This document shows positions 43,312 through 52,728 of a stretch of 64,000 nucleotides of DNA, one piece after another. This stretch comes from Bacilli bacterium (lineage in GTDB: Bacteria > Bacillota_I > Bacilli_A > RF39 > UBA660). The position numbers and the translations under genes were made by a program. Each line of letters starts with the position of its first letter. The stretch's first letter is position 1. The stretch lies in NCBI GenBank assembly GCA_017511375.1, contig JAFWKJ010000008.1:78722-142721 (forward strand), written 5' to 3'. The notes under the pieces are model-generated. The model did no database searches. It saw only the letters and a list, made by a program, of their open reading frames with translations, and was not told the origin of the DNA.

Positions 43312-44301
43312 ATGAGTGATTCAAGTGCATATTCATTACAAATGGATATAACCGACTTAAAACAACTACAAGAACAAATAAAATCAAATGGTACTGAGTT
43401 TGACACAGCTGTAAAACTTTGTAGACAAATTGCTACGGAATTAGAGGGATCTAATCCAAAGTTAGCGCAAGGATGGTCAAGTGTTGGAGACAAGTTACAA
43501 TTCTTCTCTGATAGTATTGCGGATCGTGTAGGAGACCTTTACCAATTTATTAATGAACAAATGGAAGGTATCAAGGATGCTGAATTGAAACAGAATGAAA
43601 CAGTTGATTCTTACATTTCACAAGGAGATCAATTGATTTCAGAGTTACAAGGAGTTCTTGATCAAGTGGCATCATCAGGAGGAGCAAGTAGTTTAGCTTC
43701 TGATGTGTCAGCAGGTTCTTCTTATTCTGGAGGAGGAAGTGCTTCTCTAGGGAGTTTAGCAACTGCCTTTGGTGGATTGGCTACATCTCTAGCAAGTTTA
43801 GCAGCTACTTCATTATCTGGATTAACTTCTGCATTAGGAGGTTTATCTTCAACAGATGGTTTAGGATCATTTACATCAGCATTAGCAGATGGAGTAACAT
43901 CATTAACAGGAGGAGTTACTTCTATGTTAGCTGAAGGTGTTACCCAATTGACAGGACAAGTTTCTTCACAAGTAGCTGACGGTGTTACAAAAGCTACAGG
44001 AGGAATTACTTCTGCTGTAGCAGGAAGAATTGGTGAAAAGTATCCTGAAGCAGCAGGCTTTGCCAATGCTTTTGCGGAAGAATTTACAAATACTACAGGA
44101 GATGTATCTGTTGCATTAGCAGATGGAATAACTTATACAACTGGAGGTGTTTCATCAGCACTAGCAGATGGAATTACTTACACAACAGGTGGTGTTACAA
44201 CTGCCTTAGCTAATAGAATACCAACTTCTGCAAGTAGACTTGCTCAAGAAGCAGGTAGTATGTTAGCAGCAAGAAATGCTAGTAGAACTACAACAGCATA
44301 A
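43312..44301 (+). CDS. WXG-like protein with C-terminal Ala/Gly/Thr repeat domain, copy 1
   Basis: A 329-residue protein. Residues 1-120 are a helical domain with Trp55 in AQGWSSVGD, homologous to the protein at 44828 (AAGWNDISKK; both contain the (L/K)xFFSxxxAxRxGxxY helix). Residues 125-190 are Ser/Ala/Gly/Leu-rich. From 191 comes a 15-residue repeat of pattern LADGVTxxTGGVTSA. No signal peptide. The end is small-residue rich. Likely exported by a type VII-like route and forming an extended or beta-helical surface domain. Ribosome site AGGAGGAGAGAGAC-ATG. Confidence 0.65.
   Translation: MSDSSAYSLQMDITDLKQLQEQIKSNGTEFDTAVKLCRQIATELEGSNPKLAQGWSSVGDKLQFFSDSIADRVGDLYQFINEQMEGIKDAELKQNETVDSYISQGDQLISELQGVLDQVASSGGASSLASDVSAGSSYSGGGSASLGSLATAFGGLATSLASLAATSLSGLTSALGGLSSTDGLGSFTSALADGVTSLTGGVTSMLAEGVTQLTGQVSSQVADGVTKATGGITSAVAGRIGEKYPEAAGFANAFAEEFTNTTGDVSVALADGITYTTGGVSSALADGITYTTGGVTTALANRIPTSASRLAQEAGSMLAARNASRTTTA
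43882..44205 (+). repeat. 15-codon tandem repeats inside the WXG-like gene
   Basis: Units at residues 191-205, 206-220, 221-235, a diverged middle stretch (236-268), then 269-283 and 284-298. The last two are nearly identical (LADGITYTTGGVSSA / LADGITYTTGGVTTA). Codons differ between units, so the repeat is old or under protein-level selection. Confidence 0.85.
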
Positions 44302-44317
44302 GGAAAAATAGATATTT

Positions 44318-44348
44318 AAAAATACTAGGGTTGCCTAGTATTTTTTTT
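44318..44348 (+). terminator. Intrinsic terminator of the first WXG-like pair
   Basis: AAAATACTAGG/CCTAGTATTTT stem with eight T. Nearly the same stem closes the second pair. Confidence 0.9.
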
Positions 44349-44355
44349 AAGAAAC

Positions 44356-44388
44356 ACTTTACAAATAATCATTGATTTTATGTAAAGT
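44356..44388. promoter_or_regulatory. 33-base imperfect palindrome before the second WXG-like pair
   Basis: ACTTTACA ... TGTAAAGT are perfect 8-bp arms, extended inward with two mismatches to a central base at 44372. It ends 13 bases before the -35 box, a usual place for an activator site. It is not a terminator because no T tract follows. Confidence 0.55.
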
Positions 44389-44401
44389 CAAGGTTTATGA
44401 A

Positions 44402-44430
44402 TTGACCATATTTTTAGAACATTTTATAAT
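44402..44430 (+). promoter_or_regulatory. Promoter of the second WXG-like gene pair
   Basis: TTGACC, 17-base spacer, TATAAT, 37 bases before the start codon. Confidence 0.75.
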
Positions 44431-44467
44431 ATTATTATAGAGATACAATAGGAAAGGAGAGTGTCCA

Positions 44468-44803
44468 ATGCAAGTTAAAGGAACAGATGTAGGTGGAGGA
44501 GCAAGTGGTCAAAAATTATTGTCATATGAAGAATTGCAAACAATTAGCCAACAATTAGGAATTTTTAACTCCTCTATTGGAGATGCAGCACACTATACAG
44601 GAGAAGCTATTAATCAAATAGTAAGTATGCCATTAATGATTAGTTACATGAACGCAAGTGCATATAATAAAGACATTATAATACAACTACAAGAAATATC
44701 ACGCGTATTGAAAGAATATGCAAAGAGTGTAGATAACATGGCAAAAGCAACAGAAAAACTTATAAGTACACATAGAAGTATTTTAGAAGGACAAATAAGA
44801 TAA
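44468..44803 (+). CDS. Small WXG100-like helical protein, copy 2
   Basis: A 111-residue helical protein without signal peptide, homologous to the protein at 42988 but with about 11 extra N-terminal residues rich in Gly. GQKLLSYEELQTISQQLG and the end TEKLISTHRSILEGQIR mark the shared ends. The sequence between has diverged strongly, so the duplication is not recent. It is the first gene of the second two-gene unit. Ribosome site AAAGGAGAGTGTCC-ATG. Confidence 0.65.
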   Translation: MQVKGTDVGGGASGQKLLSYEELQTISQQLGIFNSSIGDAAHYTGEAINQIVSMPLMISYMNASAYNKDIIIQLQEISRVLKEYAKSVDNMAKATEKLISTHRSILEGQIR

Positions 44804-44827
44804 TAATAGAAAGGATGGATGAATCAT

Positions 44828-45223
44828 ATGCAATCAGCTGCTGGAACATTACAAGTTGATATTGATGCTTTAAGAAAGCTTCAAGATACATTAAAAGCTG
44901 CCGATTCTGGATTAAATACGGCAATTAGTACATCAAAAGATATTGCTGGAGAGATAGAAGGTGCTAACGCACAGTTAGCTGCAGGATGGAATGATATTAG
45001 TAAAAAACTAAAATTCTTTTCTGAGCAACTTGCTTCCAGAATTGGAGAAATATATAAAACATTAGATGAACAACTAGGAGCAATTAAAAATGTTGAACAA
45101 CAACAGGACGAAGAAATTAAATCTTATATTGATCAAGGAGACAATATTGTTTCTGATCTAGAGAATTTCTTGAGTTCTCGTTCAGCAATTCCTTCAAATG
45201 GCTCAAATAATGTTAACCAATAA
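44828..45223 (+). CDS. WXG-like helical protein, copy 2 (no repeat domain)
   Basis: A 131-residue protein matching residues 1-120 of the protein at 43312: LQVDIDALRKLQDTLKAAD, AAGWNDISKKLKFFSEQLAS and IDQGDNIVSDLENFL align. It ends in a short Ser/Asn-rich tail instead of the long repeat region. Trp54 fills the WXG-like turn. The second of two nearby ATGs is chosen, because AAGGATGG then has a normal spacing (the first, at 44819, overlaps it). With the gene before it, it forms a unit parallel to 42988-44301. Confidence 0.65.
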   Translation: MQSAAGTLQVDIDALRKLQDTLKAADSGLNTAISTSKDIAGEIEGANAQLAAGWNDISKKLKFFSEQLASRIGEIYKTLDEQLGAIKNVEQQQDEEIKSYIDQGDNIVSDLENFLSSRSAIPSNGSNNVNQ

Positions 45224-45231
45224 GAAATAAT

Positions 45232-45263
45232 AAAAAATACTAGGAAGGACTAGTATTTTTTTT
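45232..45263 (+). terminator. Intrinsic terminator of the second WXG-like pair
   Basis: AAAATACTAG/CTAGTATTTT stem and eight T, sharing its stem sequence with the terminator of the first pair. Confidence 0.9.
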
Positions 45264-45309
45264 ATTTATATGATACAATTGGGAACGTTGTAAAAAGAGG
45301 TGGATGACT

Positions 45310-47127
45310 ATGGAAAAAAGAAATGTTGCCATTATAGCACATGTTGACCATGGAAAGACAACATTAGTGGATGGAATTTTAAAACATTCAGGAATGTTTA
45401 GAGAAAATGAAGATGTTTCTAATTTATCAATGGATTCTAATGCCCTAGAAGCAGAAAGAGGAATTACCATTTTAGCGAAGACAACTGCTATGGACTATAA
45501 AGGAGTTAGAATCAATATTTTAGATACACCAGGACACGCAGATTTTGGTGGAGAAGTGGAACGTATTATGAACATGGTAGATGGTGTGTTACTAGTAGTA
45601 GATGCGTATGAAGGTGCTATGCCTCAAACAAGATTTGTATTAAAAAAAGCCTTTGAAGCAGGAGTAAAACCAATCGTTGTTATCAATAAAGTAGATAAGC
45701 CAAGTGCCAGATGTAAACAAGTAGTGGATGAAGTATTAGATTTATTTATTGAATTAGGCGCTGATGATGAACAACTAGACTTTAAAGTTTTATATGCTTC
45801 AGCTGTAAACAATACCTGTTCTGAAAGTGATGATCTTTCACAACAAACAGAAGGATTCAGTGAAATATTAGATGCCATTATAGAAGAGATTCCAGCTCCG
45901 CAAGGCGATTCCAACAAACCACTACAATTTCAACCTGCTTTACTAGATTATAATGATTTTGTTGGAAGAATTGGAATTGGAAGAGTACATAACGGAAAAA
46001 TCAAGACAGGAGAAGTTGTTACTTGCTGTCGATTAGATGGTTCTAAAAAGCAATTTAGAATTCAAAAGTTATTTGGTTATTATGGATATAATAGAATTGA
46101 AATAGAATCGGCAGAAGCAGGAGATATTGTTGCTATTGCAGGACTTGCTGATATTTCAGTAGGAGAAACCATTTGTAACAATGATGAGATTCTTCCTTTA
46201 GAACCACTTCATATTGATGAACCAACACTTCAAATGACGTTTGGTACTAACTCATCTCCAATGGTTGGAAAAGATGGAAAAATTGTTACAGCAAGAAAAA
46301 TAGAAGAAAGATTAAATAAAGAAACACAAAGAGATGTATCACTAAAAGTGGAACCCGCAACCAATGAATCTTTCCTAGTAAGTGGTCGTGGAGAATTACA
46401 CCTAGGAATCCTAATCGAAAACATGAGAAGAGAAGGATATGAATTAGAGGTATCTAAACCAACGGTTATTATGAAAGAGATAGACGGAAGAAAATGTGAG
46501 CCTTATGAAGATCTTCAAATAGAAACACCAGAAGAAACAGTAGGAGCTGTGATCGAACAACTAGGTATGCGTGGAGGACAACTGATAAGTATGACGAACT
46601 TTGAAAATCAAGTTAGATTACAATATAGTATTCCATCTCGTGGATTAATTGGATTTTCAACAGACTTTATGACGTTAACGAAAGGGTATGGAATCATGAA
46701 TCACTCTTTCAAAGAATATATGCCATATGAAACAGTAGATGTAGGAGAAAGAAAATTAGGAGTACTTGTTTCCATGGAAAACGGAAATGCAACCGCATAC
46801 TCTATCGGAAACTTAGAAGATAGAGGAACGATGTTCATCGAACCAGGTACAGAAGTCTATGAAGGTATGATTATAGGAGAATGTAATAGAGATAATGACT
46901 TAGCGGTCAATGTTGTAAAAGGAAAACAATTAACAAACACTCGTGCTGCAGGATCTGATCATACAGTCGTTTTAAAAAGACCAAGACCTATTTCTTTAGA
47001 ATATGCCCTAGATTATATTAATTCTGATGAATTAGTAGAGGTTACACCTCATTATATTCGACTTCGAAAAAAGATATTAAATACCGAAGAAAGAAAGAAG
47101 TTTGATGCGAAAATGAAAAATAACTAG
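45310..47127 (+). CDS. typA: Translational GTPase TypA/BipA
   Basis: A 605-residue ribosome-associated GTPase involved in assembly of the large subunit and stress adaptation. G motifs: [15 protein letters not shown] (P-loop), [20 protein letters not shown]. Domain II, domain III and the TypA-specific C-terminal domain (GDRGT-type [16 protein letters not shown], and [14 protein letters not shown]) are complete. The second of two near-adjacent ATGs is used because AGAGGTGG then lies 6 bases upstream; the first at 45304 touches it. Single gene. Confidence 0.97.
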   Translation: MEKRNVAIIAHVDHGKTTLVDGILKHSGMFRENEDVSNLSMDSNALEAERGITILAKTTAMDYKGVRINILDTPGHADFGGEVERIMNMVDGVLLVVDAYEGAMPQTRFVLKKAFEAGVKPIVVINKVDKPSARCKQVVDEVLDLFIELGADDEQLDFKVLYASAVNNTCSESDDLSQQTEGFSEILDAIIEEIPAPQGDSNKPLQFQPALLDYNDFVGRIGIGRVHNGKIKTGEVVTCCRLDGSKKQFRIQKLFGYYGYNRIEIESAEAGDIVAIAGLADISVGETICNNDEILPLEPLHIDEPTLQMTFGTNSSPMVGKDGKIVTARKIEERLNKETQRDVSLKVEPATNESFLVSGRGELHLGILIENMRREGYELEVSKPTVIMKEIDGRKCEPYEDLQIETPEETVGAVIEQLGMRGGQLISMTNFENQVRLQYSIPSRGLIGFSTDFMTLTKGYGIMNHSFKEYMPYETVDVGERKLGVLVSMENGNATAYSIGNLEDRGTMFIEPGTEVYEGMIIGECNRDNDLAVNVVKGKQLTNTRAAGSDHTVVLKRPRPISLEYALDYINSDELVEVTPHYIRLRKKILNTEERKKFDAKMKNN

Positions 47128-47195
47128 AAATAGTTATTTTTTCTTGAAGTTTTAAAGGAATTTGATTATAATGTTATTAGGGTAAAGGTGATTGT

Positions 47196-47870
47196 ATGAG
47201 ACGCAGAAAAAAAGGTCAAAGAAATGGTCAAATGTCAGATGAAGAACTTCAAAGAACACAAGTACTAAATTTGCAAGATTTTAAGGAAACAGCTAGATTT
47301 GAAAGAATTACTAGCAAAAAACCCGCAATCTTTTCCGCAAGTATTGGAATTCTTCTAATTGTACTAGGCTTATTTTTTCCAACCATGCAATCAATGACAA
47401 CAAGACAAAAGGTACAAGCAAGAAAAACAGATATAGAAGAACAAGTAAAAAAGAAACCAAAAGTAGTAGAAGAAGATATGAAATGTCATTGGGAAAGATT
47501 AAATAATGAAAATGGAACAGACGAAAACATAGATATAACTTTCCATTTTAAAGATGATGAATTAGTAAGTGCCACGAAAGAATATATATTAACAAAATCT
47601 GCTACAGTACAAGAAACGCCTGCAGAGTTGGCAAGTTATTTAAATGCATTACAATCATTCTTAATGCAAATAAGTGGATATTCAGTATCTGTTCAAACTA
47701 TTGAAAATGGGTCTATCACAACCACAAAAATTGATTATCCAATTTTAGATATGACGAAAGTGCCTGCCCAACATAAAGATAACTATCGTTTCAACATTAC
47801 TCAAAAAGAAGGACTATCAAAAGACGAAGTAAAAACCAGTATGGCAACGATAGAGTATAAATGTGAATAA
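47196..47870 (+). CDS. Hypothetical protein with one transmembrane helix
   Basis: A 224-residue protein. A basic cytosolic N-terminus of about 48 residues precedes one helix (PAIFSASIGILLIVLGLFF); the remaining 150 residues should be outside. That part resembles small beta-rich lipoprotein-like domains (MKCHWERLNNENGTDENID, two Cys spanning it) but I cannot name a family. Start ATG after AAAGGTGATTGT. A terminator follows. Confidence 0.7.
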   Translation: MRRRKKGQRNGQMSDEELQRTQVLNLQDFKETARFERITSKKPAIFSASIGILLIVLGLFFPTMQSMTTRQKVQARKTDIEEQVKKKPKVVEEDMKCHWERLNNENGTDENIDITFHFKDDELVSATKEYILTKSATVQETPAELASYLNALQSFLMQISGYSVSVQTIENGSITTTKIDYPILDMTKVPAQHKDNYRFNITQKEGLSKDEVKTSMATIEYKCE

Positions 47871-47895
47871 AAACTGCAAAATGCAGTTTTTTTTA
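47870..47895 (+). terminator. Intrinsic terminator
   Basis: AAACTGCA/TGCAGTTT stem with AAA loop and eight or more T. Confidence 0.85.
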
Positions 47896-47902
47896 TAAAA
47901 TA

Positions 47903-47926
47903 AAAAACTGCATATTATGCAGCTTT
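47903..47926 (-). terminator. Intrinsic terminator of rpmB
   Basis: On the minus strand, CTGCATAATATGCAG is followed by TTTTTT; the hairpin contains the rpmB stop codon. It is a mirror-image neighbour of the plus-strand terminator 10 bases away. Confidence 0.8.
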
Positions 47927-48094
47927 TTCATTCTTATTTAAAGTTCTAATTTCTTTTGCAGAAAGTCTAACTTTTGTACCATCTTCAAGTCTATATACTT
48001 GTAAATTTAAATTTTGTCTCTTTTTAGTAGCATTTAATGCATGAGATCTAGTGTTTTTTACATTATCTTTTCTTGTCGTAATATTAACTGCCAT
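47915..48094 (-). CDS. rpmB: 50S ribosomal protein bL28
   Basis: A 59-residue ribosomal protein. TRSHALNATKKRQNLNLQVY matches the bL28 core (SHSNNKTKR...NLQ), and the C-terminal KVRLSAKEIRTLNK matches the final helix. The N-terminus lacks the C..TGK element of the Cys-containing form, so this is probably the zinc-independent type. GAAGGAGGGATATT fixes the ATG at 48094. It is transcribed against its neighbours as a single gene. Confidence 0.9.
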   Translation of the reverse strand: MAVNITTRKDNVKNTRSHALNATKKRQNLNLQVYRLEDGTKVRLSAKEIRTLNKNEKAA

Positions 48095-48222
48095 AATATC
48101 CCTCCTTCGGTATTTGTTCACTGCTTAATAACTTTAACATAAAAACCTTATAAAGTCAAACATTTTAAGCCCTATGCAGTATCTTTATTTTTATGATAAA
48201 ATAATCAGTAGGAGGGATTAAT

Positions 48223-51174
48223 ATGTATATACCATTATGGAATAAAAGCAATTATACGCTATTATCAAGTCTATTAAGAATTGATGACATAATTGAATAT
48301 GCAAAAGAAAACAGCCTTCCTTCTATTTCAATTGCAGACACAAATATGTTTGGGACAATGGAATTTATTAAGAAATGTGAAAAAGAATCGATAAATCCTG
48401 TGGTTGGATTAGAAATAAATCTAGAAGAATTTACAATTGTCTTATATGCTAAAAACTATCAAGGCTATCAAAGTCTAATGAAATTATCTACGATTCAAAA
48501 TGAAAGAAAAGTAGAATTAAAAGATTTAAAAACATTTAAGCAAGAGGTAATCGTAATTCTTCCCTATGCTTACAAAGAGCATTATGAAGAACTTAGGTTT
48601 TATGAGGATTTATATTTAGGTTATAGAAATAAAAAAGAAGAAAAAGAATGTTTAATTTTATCAAAGAACATTGTCTTCTTTAGAGAAAACTTGTATAAAA
48701 CGTTTGAAGAGAAAGACCTTCTTTCTTATCTATATTGTATTAGAGATGGAAAAACAGTTTTAGATCCATTAGATTATGAGATTGATAACCATCATCTAGA
48801 AATGTCAAATCTAGATGAATTATCAAGTAATAGTGGAATTATCAACACGCTTAATATTACGGAAAAATGTAAATTAGAATTTCCACCAGCAAGAAACCTA
48901 CTACCAATTTATGAGTGTGAAGATCCAGAAAAATACTTATTTGAATTATGCAAGGTAGGACTAAAAAAACGTTTAGAAGGAACCATACCAAAAGAATATC
49001 AAGATAGACTTGTTTATGAATTAAAAGTCATAAATGATATGGGATTTCCTAATTACTTCTTAATTGTTTATGACTTTATTAAGTTTGCGAAAAAGAATAA
49101 AATTTTAGTGGGACCTGGTAGGGGAAGTGCAGCAGGATCTCTCGTTGCCTACTCATTAGGAATTACCGATATCGATCCATTAAAATATGATTTGTTATTT
49201 GAAAGATTTTTAAATCCTGAAAGAAAAACCATGCCCGATATTGATACGGATTTTCCAGACAATAAAAGAGATTTAGTCATTGACTATGTAAAAGAAAAAT
49301 ATGGAGAAAAAAGGGTAAGTGGAATTATTACTTTTGGAACAATGGCTGCCAAACAAGTAATTAGAGATGTTTCAAGAGTATTAAATATTCCTCTTTATAA
49401 AGTAGATTCTTTGTGTAAATGTATTTCTGGAACATCCAAGGACTCTTTAAAAGATTTATATGATAATAATAGAACTTTTAAAACAAGAATTGAAAGCGAT
49501 ACGTTATTATCGAATATGTTTAAGATTGCTTTAAAGTTTGAAGGTTTTCCAAGACACACTTCGCAACATGCTGCAGGAATTGTCATGTCCCAAGTGGATT
49601 TAGATGAAGTGGTTCCTCTCATAAAGATGGATAATATGTATCTAGCAAGTTACTCCATGGAATACCTAGAAGAACTAGGTCTCTTAAAAATGGATTTCTT
49701 AGTAATCAAAAACTTAACATTAATTGATAATATCATAAAAGACGTAAAAGAAATTTATGGCAAAGAAATAGATTTTGCTAAAATACCATTAGATGATAAA
49801 GAAACATTGAAACTATTTGAAACAGCAAACACCTGTGGAATCTTTCAATTTGAGTCAGCTGGAATGAGAAATTTTTTACGCAAGTTAAAACCAAATACTT
49901 TTGAAGATATTTTCGCAGCTATTGCGTTATTTAGACCAGGAGCAGCTCTAAATATTGATTCCTTTATTAGAAGAAAACATGGGGAAGAAAAAGTAGAGTA
50001 TTTAGATCCCTCTTTAGAATCTATTACAAAAAATACTTATGGTATTTTAGTATATCAGGAACAAATCATGCAAGTTGCGAATATCTATGCAGGATACTCT
50101 TTGGGGGAAGCCGATATTCTTCGTCGTGCTATGTCTAAAAAGAAAGTGGATTTATTAAAAGCAGAAGAGGAGAAATTTGTTCAAAAAAGTATAGAAAAAA
50201 ATCACTCTGAAGAACAAGCAAGAAAGATATTTAATTTGGTACTTAATTTTGCAGGTTATGGATTTAATAAATCTCATTCCGTTGTCTATTCTATTGTTGC
50301 TTACAAGATGGCATATCTAAAATGTTATTATCGAACGATTTTCTTTGCTAATTTACTTACCAATGTCATTGGATCAGAAACGAAAACAAATGAATATATA
50401 TTAGAAGCAAAGAAAAATCAAATAGAAATAGTAAAACCAACTATTAATAATAGTGAGTCAACTTATAAAGTAGAAGACGATAGAATAATTTATCCAATCT
50501 CTAATATTAAGTCAATTGGAGTTGTCGTAACAGAATCAATTAAACAGGCAAAAGAAGCAGGACCTTTTTTAGATATTTTTGATTGTTTTAGTAGATTATA
50601 TATCGCAGGAATTGGTAAAAAAGTATTTGAGACATTAATTCTTGCAGATGTATTCAAAGAGTTTGGTTATAATAGAAGAACACTCATAGAAAACTTAGAT
50701 AGTTTGTTTAATTATGCAGAACTTACAAAAGATATCGATCCTTCTCTTGTCATGAAACCAGAGATGGAAAGAAAACCAGAATATGAAGAATCTTATTTAC
50801 TAGAAAAAGAAAAAGAAGCCTTTGGATTTTATCTTTCTTCACATCCAACAACGATGTTTAAAAAAGATAATCCATATTGCATTTCAATCCATGAGATAGA
50901 TCAACATTTTAATCAAACAATAGATACGTTAATACTGGTAGAAAAGATAAAAACAATAAATACCAAAAAGGGAGAACCAATGGCCTTTATCACAGGAAGC
51001 GATGAAACAGGTAGTAAAGAATTTATTATCTTTCCTAAAGTCCTAAAAGGTTTTGAAAATATAGGAAAAGGAAATATAATAAAAGTAAGAGGGAAAGTAG
51101 AAAAAAGAATTAATGAAATCCAAGTGATTGTAGAAAAAATAAAAATACTACAAGGAGAAGAAAATGAAAAATAA
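48223..51174 (+). CDS. dnaE: DNA polymerase III alpha subunit, DnaE type
   Basis: A 983-residue C-family polymerase, on the short side for DnaE (about 1,070-1,160). An N-terminal PHP domain (residues 1-200) lacks the metal-binding His set, so proofreading by PHP is unlikely. The palm has GPGRGSAAGSLVAY and PDIDTDFPD with the catalytic Asp pair, and the finger region has FGTMAAKQVIRDVSR and GYGFNKSHSVVYS. A helix-hairpin-helix region and an OB-fold (ITGSDETGSKEFIIFP) follow. In Firmicutes with PolC, DnaE extends RNA primers; whether PolC exists here cannot be seen. It leads an operon with lspA. Confidence 0.95.
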   Translation: MYIPLWNKSNYTLLSSLLRIDDIIEYAKENSLPSISIADTNMFGTMEFIKKCEKESINPVVGLEINLEEFTIVLYAKNYQGYQSLMKLSTIQNERKVELKDLKTFKQEVIVILPYAYKEHYEELRFYEDLYLGYRNKKEEKECLILSKNIVFFRENLYKTFEEKDLLSYLYCIRDGKTVLDPLDYEIDNHHLEMSNLDELSSNSGIINTLNITEKCKLEFPPARNLLPIYECEDPEKYLFELCKVGLKKRLEGTIPKEYQDRLVYELKVINDMGFPNYFLIVYDFIKFAKKNKILVGPGRGSAAGSLVAYSLGITDIDPLKYDLLFERFLNPERKTMPDIDTDFPDNKRDLVIDYVKEKYGEKRVSGIITFGTMAAKQVIRDVSRVLNIPLYKVDSLCKCISGTSKDSLKDLYDNNRTFKTRIESDTLLSNMFKIALKFEGFPRHTSQHAAGIVMSQVDLDEVVPLIKMDNMYLASYSMEYLEELGLLKMDFLVIKNLTLIDNIIKDVKEIYGKEIDFAKIPLDDKETLKLFETANTCGIFQFESAGMRNFLRKLKPNTFEDIFAAIALFRPGAALNIDSFIRRKHGEEKVEYLDPSLESITKNTYGILVYQEQIMQVANIYAGYSLGEADILRRAMSKKKVDLLKAEEEKFVQKSIEKNHSEEQARKIFNLVLNFAGYGFNKSHSVVYSIVAYKMAYLKCYYRTIFFANLLTNVIGSETKTNEYILEAKKNQIEIVKPTINNSESTYKVEDDRIIYPISNIKSIGVVVTESIKQAKEAGPFLDIFDCFSRLYIAGIGKKVFETLILADVFKEFGYNRRTLIENLDSLFNYAELTKDIDPSLVMKPEMERKPEYEESYLLEKEKEAFGFYLSSHPTTMFKKDNPYCISIHEIDQHFNQTIDTLILVEKIKTINTKKGEPMAFITGSDETGSKEFIIFPKVLKGFENIGKGNIIKVRGKVEKRINEIQVIVEKIKILQGEENEK

Positions 51175-51631
51175 ACAGAAAATATATGGTATATTTTCCG
51201 TAGTTTTGTTGCTGGATCAATTAATAAAAATATTGGTTCGAAAAAACATGGAACTATATGAAGAAATAAAAATTATTCCCCGATTCTTTTCCATTTACTA
51301 TGTAGAAAATACAGGAGCCGCTTTTTCCATATTAAAAGATGCCACAATAGGGTTAATTGTGATTAGTGTAGTTTTTATTGTCCTTATTAATCGAGAAATA
51401 AAAAAAGAAGAACAAAATCTCAATACACTTTCTATTTTTTCTTTAGGAATTATTCTAGGAGGAATATTTGGAAATCTAGTAGATAGAGTTCTTTATCATC
51501 ACGTAATTGATTATTTATCATTTACTTTAGGAAGTTATAGTTTTCCTGTATTTAATCTTGCTGACATGGGTATTACCATAGGATTGGGATTATTATTGTT
51601 TGATGCTTGGAAAAGAAGGAAAGAAGTATGA
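51164..51631 (+). CDS. lspA: Lipoprotein signal peptidase (signal peptidase II)
   Basis: A 155-residue membrane aspartyl protease with four helices that cleaves prolipoproteins before the lipidated Cys. Conserved blocks: YVENTGAAFSIL, GNLVDRVLYHHVIDYLSF and FNLADMGITIG, giving the two catalytic Asp (in VID and LAD). It overlaps dnaE by 11 bases and the next gene by 4 (ATGA). A substrate within this window is the thioredoxin-like lipoprotein at 8078. Confidence 0.95.
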   Translation: MKNKQKIYGIFSVVLLLDQLIKILVRKNMELYEEIKIIPRFFSIYYVENTGAAFSILKDATIGLIVISVVFIVLINREIKKEEQNLNTLSIFSLGIILGGIFGNLVDRVLYHHVIDYLSFTLGSYSFPVFNLADMGITIGLGLLLFDAWKRRKEV

Positions 51632-52719
51632 GAGAAATATTTTATGAACTAATTGAAGAAGCTGCCAAAGGAAAAGTAATGCTTTTTAATCATGAATGGC
51701 CCATTGGATTTAATACAAAAATAACGGAAGACGGAGAAGACAAAGTATTCTTAAACAATGAGAGAAATCTATCAGTTCTATACATAAAAGATGAGGAAAG
51801 ATTCTTTGATAAATTAGAAGAATACCTAAAGAAAGAAATTAAAGCAAATAGAAAAATGCCTGGAGAAGTAGAGGAAAAAGAAAGATTAAAATATTTAATG
51901 GCCTATTTATTTGTATATGCCACAACAGAAGACTTTATAAATCCTGTTTCTTATATTCAAAAAAGAATTGATTTTTTAGAAGACCATACTTTTGATGAAT
52001 TAGAAGAAAAAATTTCCATTTCCTTGGAACCAAGAATAAAAGCAAATATAGAAATAATGCAAGAAACTAATCCCATTTCCATGGAAACACCTAAAAAAAT
52101 GGTTATAAGATTAAGAGATTCTGAACAAGAATCTTCTGTCTTTCCATTACCTAATATTTATTATGCAATTCATGAAGATAAAGGGGAGAAAGTTTGTTAT
52201 ATTTATAGTTTGCTAAAACCTAAGGAAAAGAATGATTCAACAGAAGAAGAAATAAAATTTCAAAAGAAAATGAATCGTCTATTATTTAAACTAAACGATG
52301 GCCTTACAGAGTTAGATGAATATAATAGTGATAGTTTTTTAAATATTAAAGATGTTTCTATGCCCTTCATTTTTTGTTTAAATATCTTTGTATCTCTATT
52401 ACAAAGAAAAGGGATAGAGAGAGTAAAAGCAGTACCTTACTTACCTGTCTGTTACTTAGCAAGAGAATTAACAGCAAGCGCCTCAGAGAAGAAAGAAGAA
52501 TTAAGAAAAAGGAATCAACAAATACAAGATAATCAAACAAAAAAATTTATAAGGACGTTTAAGAGATTAAGCATCCAAAATCCATCATTAAGAATTGATG
52601 CTTATCCCTATGAAGTAGATGAGTTTTTAACCATGAAACTAATTCCTAGGCCAAAAGAAATAGAAAATATGTTGCTAGAAGAATCTAGTAAAAGAGTAAC
52701 AGAAACAATATCAAAATAG
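51628..52719 (+). CDS. Hypothetical cytosolic protein in the lspA operon
   Basis: A 363-residue soluble protein, rich in Glu and Lys, without signal peptide or membrane helix. It begins MREIFYELIEEAAKGKVMLF and ends in a charged helical segment (ELRKRNQQIQDNQTKKFIRT). I recognise no domain. Its start overlaps the lspA stop (ATGA) and it ends 9 bases before the prenyltransferase gene, so it is made with them. The start at 51628 is preferred to an in-frame ATG at 51607 because it preserves the coupling. Confidence 0.75.
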   Translation: MREIFYELIEEAAKGKVMLFNHEWPIGFNTKITEDGEDKVFLNNERNLSVLYIKDEERFFDKLEEYLKKEIKANRKMPGEVEEKERLKYLMAYLFVYATTEDFINPVSYIQKRIDFLEDHTFDELEEKISISLEPRIKANIEIMQETNPISMETPKKMVIRLRDSEQESSVFPLPNIYYAIHEDKGEKVCYIYSLLKPKEKNDSTEEEIKFQKKMNRLLFKLNDGLTELDEYNSDSFLNIKDVSMPFIFCLNIFVSLLQRKGIERVKAVPYLPVCYLARELTASASEKKEELRKRNQQIQDNQTKKFIRTFKRLSIQNPSLRIDAYPYEVDEFLTMKLIPRPKEIENMLLEESSKRVTETISK

Positions 52720-52728
52720 GAGGAACCA

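Noticed and set aside
34987..45223. Complete type VII secretion locus
   Set aside because: Only WXG-like substrate-type proteins are present. No FtsK/SpoIIIE-type ATPase, EsaA-like or YukD-like gene is in the window.
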